Shown: positions 41,451 through 50,165 of the stretch, one piece after another
How the letters are laid out: every line of letters starts with the position of its first letter
How positions within the stretch are numbered: position 1 is the stretch's first letter
Assembly: GCF_020084865.1 (NCBI RefSeq)
Contig: NZ_CP071953.1
Location: 806,001-870,000, forward strand
Direction: 5' to 3'
DNA from: Candidatus Kaistella beijingensis
GTDB lineage: Bacteria > Bacteroidota > Bacteroidia > Flavobacteriales > Weeksellaceae
DNA length: 64,000 nt
The notes under the pieces: generated by a model
Told to the model about the DNA's origin: nothing
Seen by the model: only the letters and a program-made list of their open reading frames with translations
The model's database searches: none
Translations under genes and position numbers: made by a program

Positions 41451-42227
41451 ATGCAAAATACCATAGAATTTTTCAAATACCAAGGAACAGGAAATGATTT
41501 CGTGATGATTGATAATCGTGATCTGCAGTTTCCAAAAGAAAGAGACCTCATCGAAAAGCTTTGCGACAGAAGGTTTGGAATCGGTGGCGACGGTTTGATT
41601 TTGTTGGAAAATGATGACAATTCAGATTTCAAAATGGTGTATTACAATTCCGATGGAAATGAAAGTACCATGTGCGGAAACGGCGGAAGATGTATTGTCG
41701 CTTTTGCCCATTTTTTAGATATTTTCGAAGACAAAACCACTTTTGAAGCTATTGACGGTGTACACGAAGCCGAAATTAAAAACGGTATCGTAAAACTGAA
41801 AATGAGCGACGTAAATTCCATTAAAAATATCAATGAAAACTTCGAGTTAAACACAGGTTCGCCACATTTTGTACAGTTCGTCAATGATGTGGAAAATTTT
41901 GAAGTGTATAAAAACGGTAACGAAATCAGAAATTCTGCGACTTACAAGAATGAAGGAATCAACGTGAACTTTGTGGAAGAAATTTCGCCCGAAGAAATCT
42001 TCGTGAGAACTTACGAAAGAGGTGTGGAAGACGAAACTTACAGTTGTGGAACTGGAGTTACCGCTTCAGCTTTGGTTTTTTTAACAGATAAAAATCAAAA
42101 AGAGGTTCAAGTAAAAGTTTTGGGCGGAAATCTGAAAGTTTATGCAGAACAAGATGGAAATTCCTTCAAAAACATTTGGTTGGAAGGTCCTGCAAAACAG
42201 GTTTTTAAGGGAAAGATTTCATTGTAG
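41451..42227 (+). CDS. dapF: Diaminopimelate epimerase
   Basis: The 258-residue protein converts LL- to meso-diaminopimelate for lysine and peptidoglycan. The N-terminal FFKYQGTGNDFVMIDNR, the first catalytic Cys in MCGNGGRC near residue 72 and the second in TYSCGTGVTA near residue 195 are intact. The longest frame begins at 41361, but ATG 41451 gives the family N-terminus and lies after the promoter and leader hairpin. MltG follows after 80 nt; both serve the cell wall. Confidence 0.95.
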   Translation: MQNTIEFFKYQGTGNDFVMIDNRDLQFPKERDLIEKLCDRRFGIGGDGLILLENDDNSDFKMVYYNSDGNESTMCGNGGRCIVAFAHFLDIFEDKTTFEAIDGVHEAEIKNGIVKLKMSDVNSIKNINENFELNTGSPHFVQFVNDVENFEVYKNGNEIRNSATYKNEGINVNFVEEISPEEIFVRTYERGVEDETYSCGTGVTASALVFLTDKNQKEVQVKVLGGNLKVYAEQDGNSFKNIWLEGPAKQVFKGKISL

Positions 42228-42307
42228 CTGGAAGATGGAAGCTACAAGAAAACTTTAAATAAAACTATTATAATCAATTATCATTCATCAATTATCATTT
42301 ACAAAAT

Positions 42308-43345
42308 ATGAAGAAGGGTTGTTCAATTTTTGCGATTACAGGTTTAGTAATTCTGCTCATCGGCGGATTTTTTGGCTTTAAATATTATCAAAAATATTAC
42401 GGAAATAACGTGGAAAAAGAAGGTTATGTCCTCATTCCTCATTCTGCGAACTTCAATTCAATTTTGGATTCTATTTCTCCTTATGTAAAAAACAAGGAAA
42501 GTTTTGCAGAGGTAGCGAAGAAGAAAAACCTCGACAAATTCTTTAACGCAGGTCGTTACCGAATTAAATCGGGAACCAACAACACCGATTTGGTGAACAT
42601 GATTAAAGCTGGAAACCAAACCGAAAACACGTTCAGAATTGGAGATTTCTTTACTGTTTACCAAATGGTGGGAAAAGTGGCGAAGAAAACCGAACTGGAT
42701 TCTTTAAGGTTCGCAACCGACCTTAATAAAATCGCCACCGAAAAAGGTTTTGCCAATGCGGAAGATTTGAAAAGATATTTCTTCATCGACACCTACAATT
42801 TTTTCTGGACGGTAACTCCCAAAGAATTTTTCAAAAAATTTGAGGATCAATACAACAGTTTCTGGAATACTGATCGAGTTGCCAAAGAAAAGGCTTCAGG
42901 ATTTACGAGAGATCAAATTTATGCTCTGGCTTCTTTGGTCTATAAAGAAACTGGTGGAAAACCTGACGAAATGAAGACAGTTGCAGGACTGTACATCAAC
43001 CGTTATAAAAAGGGAATGAAACTTCAGAGCGATCCCACCGTAATCTATGCCGTTTCAAAAGCCAATAATTTTCAGGGCGATCCTATTAGAAGAGTTTTGT
43101 ACAAACATTTGAGGGAACCTTCACCATACAACACCTACGCAAATGTGGGAATTCCACCTGGACCTATTTGTGTGGTGGATAAAAATTCGGTAGATGCCGT
43201 TTTGAATGCCGAAAAGAACGATTATATCTACATGTGTGCAGATCCAGCGAGATTTGGCTACCATAAATTTACGGCAAGTGCAGCAGAACACGCCGCAAAT
43301 GCAAAAGCTTATCAGGATTGGTTGAATTCAAAAAATATTAAATAA
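42308..43345 (+). CDS. mltG: Endolytic murein transglycosylase MltG (YceG-like)
   Basis: The 345-residue protein has an N-terminal membrane anchor (FAITGLVILLIGGFFGFKYY), a LysM-like segment and the catalytic YceG domain: LASLVYKETGGKPDEMKTVA, NRYKKGMKLQSDPTVIYA and SPYNTYANVGIPPGPI. The family cleaves nascent glycan strands and sets their length. It probably follows dapF on one transcript. Confidence 0.94.
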   Translation: MKKGCSIFAITGLVILLIGGFFGFKYYQKYYGNNVEKEGYVLIPHSANFNSILDSISPYVKNKESFAEVAKKKNLDKFFNAGRYRIKSGTNNTDLVNMIKAGNQTENTFRIGDFFTVYQMVGKVAKKTELDSLRFATDLNKIATEKGFANAEDLKRYFFIDTYNFFWTVTPKEFFKKFEDQYNSFWNTDRVAKEKASGFTRDQIYALASLVYKETGGKPDEMKTVAGLYINRYKKGMKLQSDPTVIYAVSKANNFQGDPIRRVLYKHLREPSPYNTYANVGIPPGPICVVDKNSVDAVLNAEKNDYIYMCADPARFGYHKFTASAAEHAANAKAYQDWLNSKNIK

Positions 43346-43475
43346 AAAAAAGAATTAACACTTTTACTGATGATTTAACATTGTTTAAAAATTCATTTAA
43401 TTTAACCAATGTCGAAAAAAAGCATCAGTATATGTATAAACTAAATTTATGACGGGAAAAATTGAGATTTCTTCA

Positions 43476-45998
43476 ATGATCAGAAAGAGAACTTTAGGAT
43501 TAACCTTCGTTCTAGGTGCAGCAAGTTTAGCGTTCGCACAACAGCAAAAAGTGAATGTTTCAGGAAAAATTGTCGACAAACAGAATCAGGCGGTTCCTTA
43601 CGCTTCGGTTACCTTTAGCAACAAAGCCAACAAACTCTTCAGCGATGCAACACTAACAGACGAAAAAGGAAGTTATCAATTGGCTTTGACTCCAGGAAAT
43701 TACGACATCACTGTAGAGGCCATCGATTACAAAAAATCTTCTTTAAACAAACAGATTTCAGCAGGTGGAAGTTTAGGAAATTTTACTGTTGAGCGTGAAG
43801 GTTCTATGACCAACACGAAGACCAAAGATATTGAAGGTGTCACGATTGTTGCAACTACAAAACCAGTAAGAGTAGAAATTGATAAGAAAACGTACGACGT
43901 AAAAAGTGACTTAACTGCAATCGGCGGAAACCTGCAGGATGTTTTACAAAATGTACCATCAGTTTCCGTTGATCCAGATGGAACGGTTACGATGCGTGGA
44001 AGCTCCAACGTGAAATTTTTAGTGAACGGAAAACCTTCCGCACTTCTTGGAATTGATGATGGAGCAAACGCATTGCAGGCAATTCCTGCCGATCAAATCG
44101 ACAGGATTGAAGTCATCACAAATCCTTCCGCAAAATTCGACGCTTCCGGAACTGCGGGAATTTTAAACATCATCCTCAAGAAAACCACAAAAATGGGTTT
44201 CAACGGAAGTGTCACAGGAAATTTGGGACTTCAACCCAGAACCTCGCTTAACACCAATTTAAGCTGGAGAAAAGGAAATCTAACTTGGTTCTTAAACGGC
44301 GGCGGCGGTTATAGCGAAAGCAAAGGAAAAAACTGGACCGATACTCAATTTACGAAGCCCGACACGGAAGGAAACATTAGAAAATACCAAATCAGTGAAG
44401 GAAAAAACCAGGCAAAAAATTACAACGGAACTGCGGGAATCGTTTATCAAATCAATGACAACACTTCTGTAAATGCATCTGGAACGGTGAGAGGATTTTT
44501 GATGGAAAACAATCAACCGGTTGATTACACCTATTACCCTTCAACGGGCGGGTCTTATTTTGGAAACAGAACGTCCAATGGAAATAACAAAAACCTTGGT
44601 TTACAGGGTGATTTCGGGTTAGATCATAAGTTTGATGACAAAGGACAGAACATTTCATTGTCCTTAAGTTTGCAGAAAAATGATTCGGACGGCGATTCTT
44701 TCATCGAGCAAACTACCAAAAATATTTTTGAACTTTCTGATATCACCACTCAAAAAACAGTGAGTAAATCTACTGTAGGAAAAATTGACTACGAATTACC
44801 AATTGGCGAAAACTCCATGTTCAATGCGGGTTATAAACTTGATTACAACAAAAATGATTACGATTTTGGTGTTCAGGAAAAATTAGCCGGTCAAGCAAAC
44901 TATGTTCCGCTACCACGATATAACAGTACCACGAATTATCAAGAAACGATCAACGCAATTTATGCACAGTTCAAGAGTAAAATCGGGAATTTTGGTTACC
45001 AATTGGGTTTGAGAAATGAGCTTTCCGATATTTCTATTAAATACCACAACCTTACAGGAACTGACGATTTAGACAAAAACAAAAAATACAACGGTCTTTT
45101 CCCAAGTGTTTTCTTGAGCTATAATTTCTCAAAGGATAATCAATTATTACTAAATTATTCACGTAGAATCGACCGACCGAGATCGTGGTTTTTGGCCCCG
45201 TTTATGTCATACAGTGACAACCAAAACCTTTTTAAAGGAAACACCGACTTGAATCCAGCTTATATCGATTCATTTGAGTTTGGTTACAATTTTTCTAAAA
45301 AGAAATTCTCCATTAATCCCACTATCTATTACAGAAATGAGCAGGACGATGTAAAAATGACCGTTGCTTATGTGTACGACACCTATGAGAAACGCTATGT
45401 TTTTAATACCGTACCTTTAAATTTAGGTTACGACAGAAGATTTGGTTTGGACATTAATTATACTTTTGATCCTTTCTCTTGGTGGAAAATTATGGGCGAA
45501 GTCGATTTATACGGATATAAAACTTCCGGAGAGTATGATTATTCGTACCCTGATCCAACCAACGCAGCGAATACTATTTATAAACATATTTCCTACGCTG
45601 GAAACGGGATGTCTACAAGATTGAGAATGTCAAACACTTTTAAAATCGACAAAACTTTCAGCGTACAGTTGCAAGGAAACTTCCGTGGAGCACAGGTGGA
45701 AGGTGCAAATCATCAGAAAGCAATGTATTTTGCCAATTTAGGTGCTACAAAAACGATTTGGAAAGGTGACGGAACGATCGGCTTGAACGTACAGGATTTA
45801 TTCAATACAAGAGCGAGACAAGTCTCAGTTGTTACAGATGATTACACTACTGATCGTTATATGAGATGGCAACCAAGGACTTTATCACTCTCTTTAACTT
45901 ATCGATTTAAGCAAGGCGAAAAAGTGGAAGCACCGAAAAGGAAAAAAGATTTCAACTCCAATGACAGCGGCGGCGATGATCAAGTACCACCAATGTAA
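43476..45998 (+). CDS. Outer-membrane beta-barrel receptor (CarboxypepD_reg-like, TonB-dependent type)
   Basis: The 840-residue protein has a signal peptide (KRTLGLTFVLGAASLAFAQ), then a carboxypeptidase-regulatory-like beta domain (VNVSGKIVDKQNQAVPYASV). The plug-like domain reads VEIDKKTYDVKSDLTAIGGN, VPSVSVDPDGTVTMRGSSNV and DQIDRIEVITNPSAKFDA. A long barrel of the OMP_b-brl_3 type follows, ending in a tail without a sorting domain. Such proteins import large ligands or oligopeptides through the outer membrane. No SusD partner is adjacent. An in-frame ATG nine codons upstream (43449) is possible but would lengthen the signal n-region. Confidence 0.9.
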   Translation: MIRKRTLGLTFVLGAASLAFAQQQKVNVSGKIVDKQNQAVPYASVTFSNKANKLFSDATLTDEKGSYQLALTPGNYDITVEAIDYKKSSLNKQISAGGSLGNFTVEREGSMTNTKTKDIEGVTIVATTKPVRVEIDKKTYDVKSDLTAIGGNLQDVLQNVPSVSVDPDGTVTMRGSSNVKFLVNGKPSALLGIDDGANALQAIPADQIDRIEVITNPSAKFDASGTAGILNIILKKTTKMGFNGSVTGNLGLQPRTSLNTNLSWRKGNLTWFLNGGGGYSESKGKNWTDTQFTKPDTEGNIRKYQISEGKNQAKNYNGTAGIVYQINDNTSVNASGTVRGFLMENNQPVDYTYYPSTGGSYFGNRTSNGNNKNLGLQGDFGLDHKFDDKGQNISLSLSLQKNDSDGDSFIEQTTKNIFELSDITTQKTVSKSTVGKIDYELPIGENSMFNAGYKLDYNKNDYDFGVQEKLAGQANYVPLPRYNSTTNYQETINAIYAQFKSKIGNFGYQLGLRNELSDISIKYHNLTGTDDLDKNKKYNGLFPSVFLSYNFSKDNQLLLNYSRRIDRPRSWFLAPFMSYSDNQNLFKGNTDLNPAYIDSFEFGYNFSKKKFSINPTIYYRNEQDDVKMTVAYVYDTYEKRYVFNTVPLNLGYDRRFGLDINYTFDPFSWWKIMGEVDLYGYKTSGEYDYSYPDPTNAANTIYKHISYAGNGMSTRLRMSNTFKIDKTFSVQLQGNFRGAQVEGANHQKAMYFANLGATKTIWKGDGTIGLNVQDLFNTRARQVSVVTDDYTTDRYMRWQPRTLSLSLTYRFKQGEKVEAPKRKKDFNSNDSGGDDQVPPM

Positions 45999-46010
45999 AA
46001 GTCATCATAC

Positions 46011-46050
46011 AAAAAACCGAATCCCTATCTGATTCGGTTTTTTATTTTTT
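46011..46050. terminator. Bidirectional intrinsic terminator between the receptor gene and galE
   Basis: AAAAAACCGAATC (46011-46023) and GATTCGGTTTTTT (46031-46043) are perfect complements with a 7-nt loop, with T-runs on both strands. The flanking genes converge here. Confidence 0.9.
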
Positions 46051-46061
46051 CCAGGCAAATT

Positions 46062-47081
46062 TTAATGGGCTCTTTGCTCCAAATATTTCTGCCATTCCCA
46101 AGTTGTCCTCAATGCTTCTTCAAGAGAAGTGTCCGCTTTCCAACCGAGTTCTTTTTCAGCTTTGTCTGCGTTTGCATAAGCGATGGTGATGTCTCCTGCT
46201 CTTCTGTCGCAGATTTGGTAAGGGACTTCAACGTTGTTTGCGCTTTCAAAAGCGTGAACGACTTCCAAAACAGATGAACCTTTTCCAGTTCCCAAATTAT
46301 AAATGTCGATGACCGTTTCAGAAGGATCTGCAATGAGTTTTTGTAATGCTTTTACGTGAGCTTTCGCCAAATCCACCACATAAATATAATCTCGTATTGC
46401 GGTTCCGTCTTCGGTTGGATAATCATTTCCCCAAATATTAAGTTTTTCACGAATTCCCGCCGCAGTTTGTGTAACATAAGGAACCAAATTATTCGGAATG
46501 CCGATTGGGAGTTCGCCCAAAAAAGCCGAAGGATGCGCACCGATTGGATTGAAGTACCTCAACAAAGTAACTTTTTTATGATGAGCCACTGCAAAATCTT
46601 TCAAAATTTCCTCTCCCATCTGTTTGGTTTTTCCGTATGAAGATTCGGGAGTTTTCAAAGGTGTATTTTCGTCGATGGGTTGTTGATCGGCTTGTCCGTA
46701 AACAGTGCACGAAGAACTGAAAATAAAGTTGGAGATGTTTCTCTGTTTAAATTCCTGCAAAATATTGATCAAAGAAAACAAATTGTTTTCGTAATAATCC
46801 ACCGGTTTTTCCTGACTTTCGCCAACCGCCTTGAAGGCTGCAAAATTAATACAACCGTCAATTTTATGGGCGTCTAAAAGTTGTACCAGAAGTTCTCTTC
46901 GCTTCAAATCAAACGGATAAAAAGTTGGTCTTTTTCCTGCGACTTTTTCAATATTGTCTAAAATAAATTTTTCTGAATTAGATAAATCATCCACGATGAT
47001 TACCTCAAAATTATTGTTTAAAAGCTCCACAACAGTATGTGATCCAATATAGCCGAGTCCGCCGGTAAGAAGTATGGTCAT
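46062..47081 (-). CDS. galE: UDP-glucose 4-epimerase
   Basis: The 339-residue short-chain dehydrogenase/epimerase has the NAD motif TGGLGYIGSHTVVELL, the SSSCTVYG catalytic Ser/Thr block and YGKTKQMGEE (YxxxK), plus RYFNPIGAHPS, YPTEDGTAIRDYI and YNLGTGKG, all typical of GalE. It interconverts UDP-glucose and UDP-galactose for surface glycans and sugar metabolism. It lies 38 nt downstream of the DegT aminotransferase on the same strand. Confidence 0.94.
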   Translation of the reverse strand: MTILLTGGLGYIGSHTVVELLNNNFEVIIVDDLSNSEKFILDNIEKVAGKRPTFYPFDLKRRELLVQLLDAHKIDGCINFAAFKAVGESQEKPVDYYENNLFSLINILQEFKQRNISNFIFSSSCTVYGQADQQPIDENTPLKTPESSYGKTKQMGEEILKDFAVAHHKKVTLLRYFNPIGAHPSAFLGELPIGIPNNLVPYVTQTAAGIREKLNIWGNDYPTEDGTAIRDYIYVVDLAKAHVKALQKLIADPSETVIDIYNLGTGKGSSVLEVVHAFESANNVEVPYQICDRRAGDITIAYANADKAEKELGWKADTSLEEALRTTWEWQKYLEQRAH

Positions 47082-47119
47082 TGATTTTTGTTTAAGGTTT
47101 AAGATTCGAGGTTTGTAGT

Positions 47120-48247
47120 TTACGAATTCATAAATTCCAAAACCGCATCAGTAATATATTTTAATTGCTCATCATCCAGTTCGGTGTGCATCGGTAGCGA
47201 AATTACCTCATTCAAAAGTTTGTCGGTGTTTACAAAATCTTTGGGATCGCTTTCCTGATAGTACGCTTTCTGTTTTCTCAAAGCAACAGGATAATAAATC
47301 ATAGCGGGAATTTCTTTCTCCGTTAAAAACTGTTGCAGTTCATTACGTTTTCCGTTTAGGATTCTCAAAGTATATTGATGAAATACATGCGTTGAGTTTT
47401 CTGCTCTTTTCGGCGTAAGAATTTGTGGATGATTGGCAAAGGCTTCATCGTAAAAGTCTGCCGCTTTTCTTCTTGCTTCATTGTAAGAATCCAAAAGCGG
47501 GAGTTTTTTCCTTAAAACGGTCGCCTGAATACTGTCTAAACGGGAATTCACTCCCACCTCATCATGGTAATATCTTTCATACATTCCGTGATTAACGATA
47601 CCACGGATTTTGTGCGCAAGTTCATCGTCATTAGTAAAAATTGCACCGCCGTCTCCGTAACATCCCAAATTTTTCGAAGGGAAGAAAGAAGTAGTTCCCA
47701 AAATCCCCATCGTTCCGGATTTTTTTACGATTCCGTCAGAAAAAGTAAAATCAGCGCCAATTGCCTGTGCATTGTCCTCAATCACATAAAGTTGATGCTC
47801 TTTAGCGACTTTTAAAACTGCTTCCATGTTTGCACACTGTCCAAAAAGATGAACAGGAATAATCGCCTTTGTTTTGGGAGTGATTGCGGCTTTCAGTTTG
47901 TCGATATCAATGGTAAAGGTGTCATAGTCAACATCCACCAAAACCGATTTTAATTTGAGAAGATGAATTACTTCAACCGTTGCGGCAAAGGTAAAATCTG
48001 CTGTGATCACTTCATCGCCTTCCTTCAAATCTAAAGCCATCAAAGCAATTTGAAGGGCATCTGTTCCGTTTGCGCACGGAATCACGTGTTTTACATCAAG
48101 GTAATTTTCCAACTCGTTTTGGAAGGATTTCACTTCAGGTCCGTTGATAAAAGCTGCGGAATCCATCACATTTAAAACCGCGTTGTCAACTTCAGATTTT
48201 ATTTTATAGTATTGACTTTGAAGGTCAACCATCTGTATTTTCTTCAT
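47120..48247 (-). CDS. DegT/DnrJ/EryC1/StrS family sugar aminotransferase
   Basis: The 375-residue PLP enzyme starts MKKIQMVDLQSQYY and has CANGTDALQIALMAL, DNAQAIGADF (PLP ring Asp) and the Schiff-base Lys in SFFPSKNLGCYGDGGAI; the C-terminal NSTHVFHQYTLRI is also conserved. It aminates keto-sugar nucleotides for surface glycans (for example 3-amino or 4-amino sugars). With galE it forms a two-gene sugar-nucleotide unit. The longest frame starts 30 codons earlier, but that region contains the TAnnTTTG element at 48262. Confidence 0.92.
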   Translation of the reverse strand: MKKIQMVDLQSQYYKIKSEVDNAVLNVMDSAAFINGPEVKSFQNELENYLDVKHVIPCANGTDALQIALMALDLKEGDEVITADFTFAATVEVIHLLKLKSVLVDVDYDTFTIDIDKLKAAITPKTKAIIPVHLFGQCANMEAVLKVAKEHQLYVIEDNAQAIGADFTFSDGIVKKSGTMGILGTTSFFPSKNLGCYGDGGAIFTNDDELAHKIRGIVNHGMYERYYHDEVGVNSRLDSIQATVLRKKLPLLDSYNEARRKAADFYDEAFANHPQILTPKRAENSTHVFHQYTLRILNGKRNELQQFLTEKEIPAMIYYPVALRKQKAYYQESDPKDFVNTDKLLNEVISLPMHTELDDEQLKYITDAVLEFMNS

Positions 48248-48261
48248 AAAAAATATTTGTT

Positions 48262-48269
48262 CAAATTTA
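48262..48269 (-). promoter_or_regulatory. TAnnTTTG -7 element of the DegT/galE unit
   Basis: On the minus strand TAAATTTG lies 14 nt before the ATG at 48247. Confidence 0.5.
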
Positions 48270-48441
48270 AGAAAATTAATGCGTTGAAAAAATTTAACAC
48301 AACTAAAAATACTTCCATTCAAAATTATTAGCGGCATTTAAAATGTTGATCATAACAATTTAAAAACGCAACTAATGCAAATAATCCTTCAAAAGAATGG
48401 AATGATGCTAAAATAATTCTAAAAGCTTTATCATTTTTTTA

Positions 48442-48449
48442 TATTTTTG
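48442..48449 (+). promoter_or_regulatory. TAnnTTTG -7 element of the subtilase gene
   Basis: TATTTTTG lies 24 nt before the ATG at 48474. Confidence 0.5.
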
Positions 48450-48473
48450 TTGCTCACTAATAAATTTATTTAA

Positions 48474-50078
48474 ATGAAAAAACTGTTATCAATTTTTATT
48501 TTGGTGGTCTTTAGTTTTGCGAGTGCTCAAACAGAACTTGTATTCGTCTTCTTTAAGGATAAGCCAAATAAAGCTGCATTTTATGCGAATCCTCTTTCGG
48601 AACTTACTCAGAAATCTCTTGACCGAAGAGCAAAATTCGGAATCGCTTTGGATGATAAGGATGCACCAATCGAACCAAGCTACATTCAAAATATCAGAAA
48701 TCTTGGCTTTACGGTTACGGATTATTCAAAATGGATGAATGGTGTAGCGGTGAATGCCACTGCCGCTCAAATCACTCAACTTCAAGGGCTGAGTTACGTG
48801 CAGGCCGTTGAAAGATTTATCAAACATCCAACTGGCGGAAAACCGGCTGCCCAAAAAGTAAACAAATTCGATTTATTTAATAGCACTGTCGGAAAAACCG
48901 ATTTTAATTACGGAACTGGTCTGGCTCAAATAAACCAAATCAACCTTCGTCCCCTTCATGTAGCTGGCTTCACGGGTACGGGAATCACCATTGCGGTAAT
49001 TGATACCGGTTTCCCAAGAGTAAATACTGGTTCAGCCTATGCAAGAATCAGAAATAACGGACAAATTAAGGGTGGTTATAATTTTGTAAATAAAAGTACC
49101 GACATTTACAATACGGCGCTCAACAACCACGGATCAATGTGTTTAGGGGTGATCGCAGGTTATGTAGATGGTTCGTATGCAGGTTCAGCTCCTGATGCCG
49201 ATTTTTATCTTTATGCCTCTGAAGATTATGCCAACGAAAAACCTGAAGAAATGATCTACTGGGCAGAAGCAGCCGAAGAAGCTGACCGTAAAGGTGTAGA
49301 TTTAATTACAACATCTTTAGGTTATTATGATTTTGATGACACGCGATACAACATGCTTTATTCCGACATGAACGGTACGACTTCATTTATAGCGAGATCG
49401 GCACAAATTGCAGTTGAAAAAGGAATTTTTGTACTTGCTGCCGCAGGAAATGAAGCTCAAAATGCATGGCATTACATCATCACTCCTGCAGACAATGAAA
49501 AAGTTTTCACGATTGGAGCCGTAACCTCAACAGGAGCCAGCTCTTCTTTTTCTTCGTACGGTCCCAATTCTGTTGGTGTTGTAAAACCGGACGGAAGTGC
49601 ACGCGGAACTTCAACGGCAATGGCGTACAACAACGGAGTTACAACAAGTAGTGGAACCTCATTTGCGACGCCGCTCGCTGCAGGTGGAGTTGCTTGTCTT
49701 TTACAGGCTGCACCTAATAAATCAATAGCAGAAATTAGCAATATTTTACGCCAAAAAGCATCTCTATATCCAAATCATACAGATCCAATGGGTTACGGTA
49801 TCTTGAATTTCGGGAATTCTTATTCCGCAGTTTTAGCAACCAACAATAATTTGAACAGAACGGAACTAAAAATTTTCCCAAATCCTGTGAAAAATATTTT
49901 CAACATCAGCACCAGCGAAAATATACTTTCAGTGGAGCTATATAATACTTTAGGCCAAAAAATTCAAACGCTGAAAAGTGAGAAGAATCAAAATATCGAT
50001 CGCTTAAATTCAGGCGTTTACTTTGTAAAAGTAAAAACCTACAAAAGCGAATATGTAGAAAAAATCGTGAAAGAATAG
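48474..50078 (+). CDS. Secreted subtilisin-like serine protease (S8) with T9SS sorting domain
   Basis: The 534-residue protein has a signal peptide (LLSIFILVVFSFASAQ), a short propeptide (about 25-130), and the S8 catalytic triad: Asp in ITIAVIDTGFP, His in NNHGSMCLGVIAG and Ser in SGTSFATPLAAGG. The oxyanion Asn lies in LAAAGNEAQN. The C-terminal 75 residues (LKIFPNPVKNIFNIS, LYNTLGQKIQT, LNSGVYFVKVK, YVEKIVKE) are a type A sorting domain for the type IX secretion system, so the protease is released or anchored outside the cell. Confidence 0.94.
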   Translation: MKKLLSIFILVVFSFASAQTELVFVFFKDKPNKAAFYANPLSELTQKSLDRRAKFGIALDDKDAPIEPSYIQNIRNLGFTVTDYSKWMNGVAVNATAAQITQLQGLSYVQAVERFIKHPTGGKPAAQKVNKFDLFNSTVGKTDFNYGTGLAQINQINLRPLHVAGFTGTGITIAVIDTGFPRVNTGSAYARIRNNGQIKGGYNFVNKSTDIYNTALNNHGSMCLGVIAGYVDGSYAGSAPDADFYLYASEDYANEKPEEMIYWAEAAEEADRKGVDLITTSLGYYDFDDTRYNMLYSDMNGTTSFIARSAQIAVEKGIFVLAAAGNEAQNAWHYIITPADNEKVFTIGAVTSTGASSSFSSYGPNSVGVVKPDGSARGTSTAMAYNNGVTTSSGTSFATPLAAGGVACLLQAAPNKSIAEISNILRQKASLYPNHTDPMGYGILNFGNSYSAVLATNNNLNRTELKIFPNPVKNIFNISTSENILSVELYNTLGQKIQTLKSEKNQNIDRLNSGVYFVKVKTYKSEYVEKIVKE

Positions 50079-50094
50079 TTCTACAAAAGATTAC

Positions 50095-50135
50095 AAAAAA
50101 ACGCAAAGTCATTCATTTGGCTTTGCGTTTTTTTT
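50095..50135. terminator. Bidirectional intrinsic terminator between subtilase and ppc
   Basis: AAAAAAACGCAAAG and CTTTGCGTTTTTTT are complementary with a 12-nt loop, between convergent genes. Confidence 0.9.
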
Positions 50136-50165
50136 AATAAATATTTTGCAGAACTGCTTTATTCA

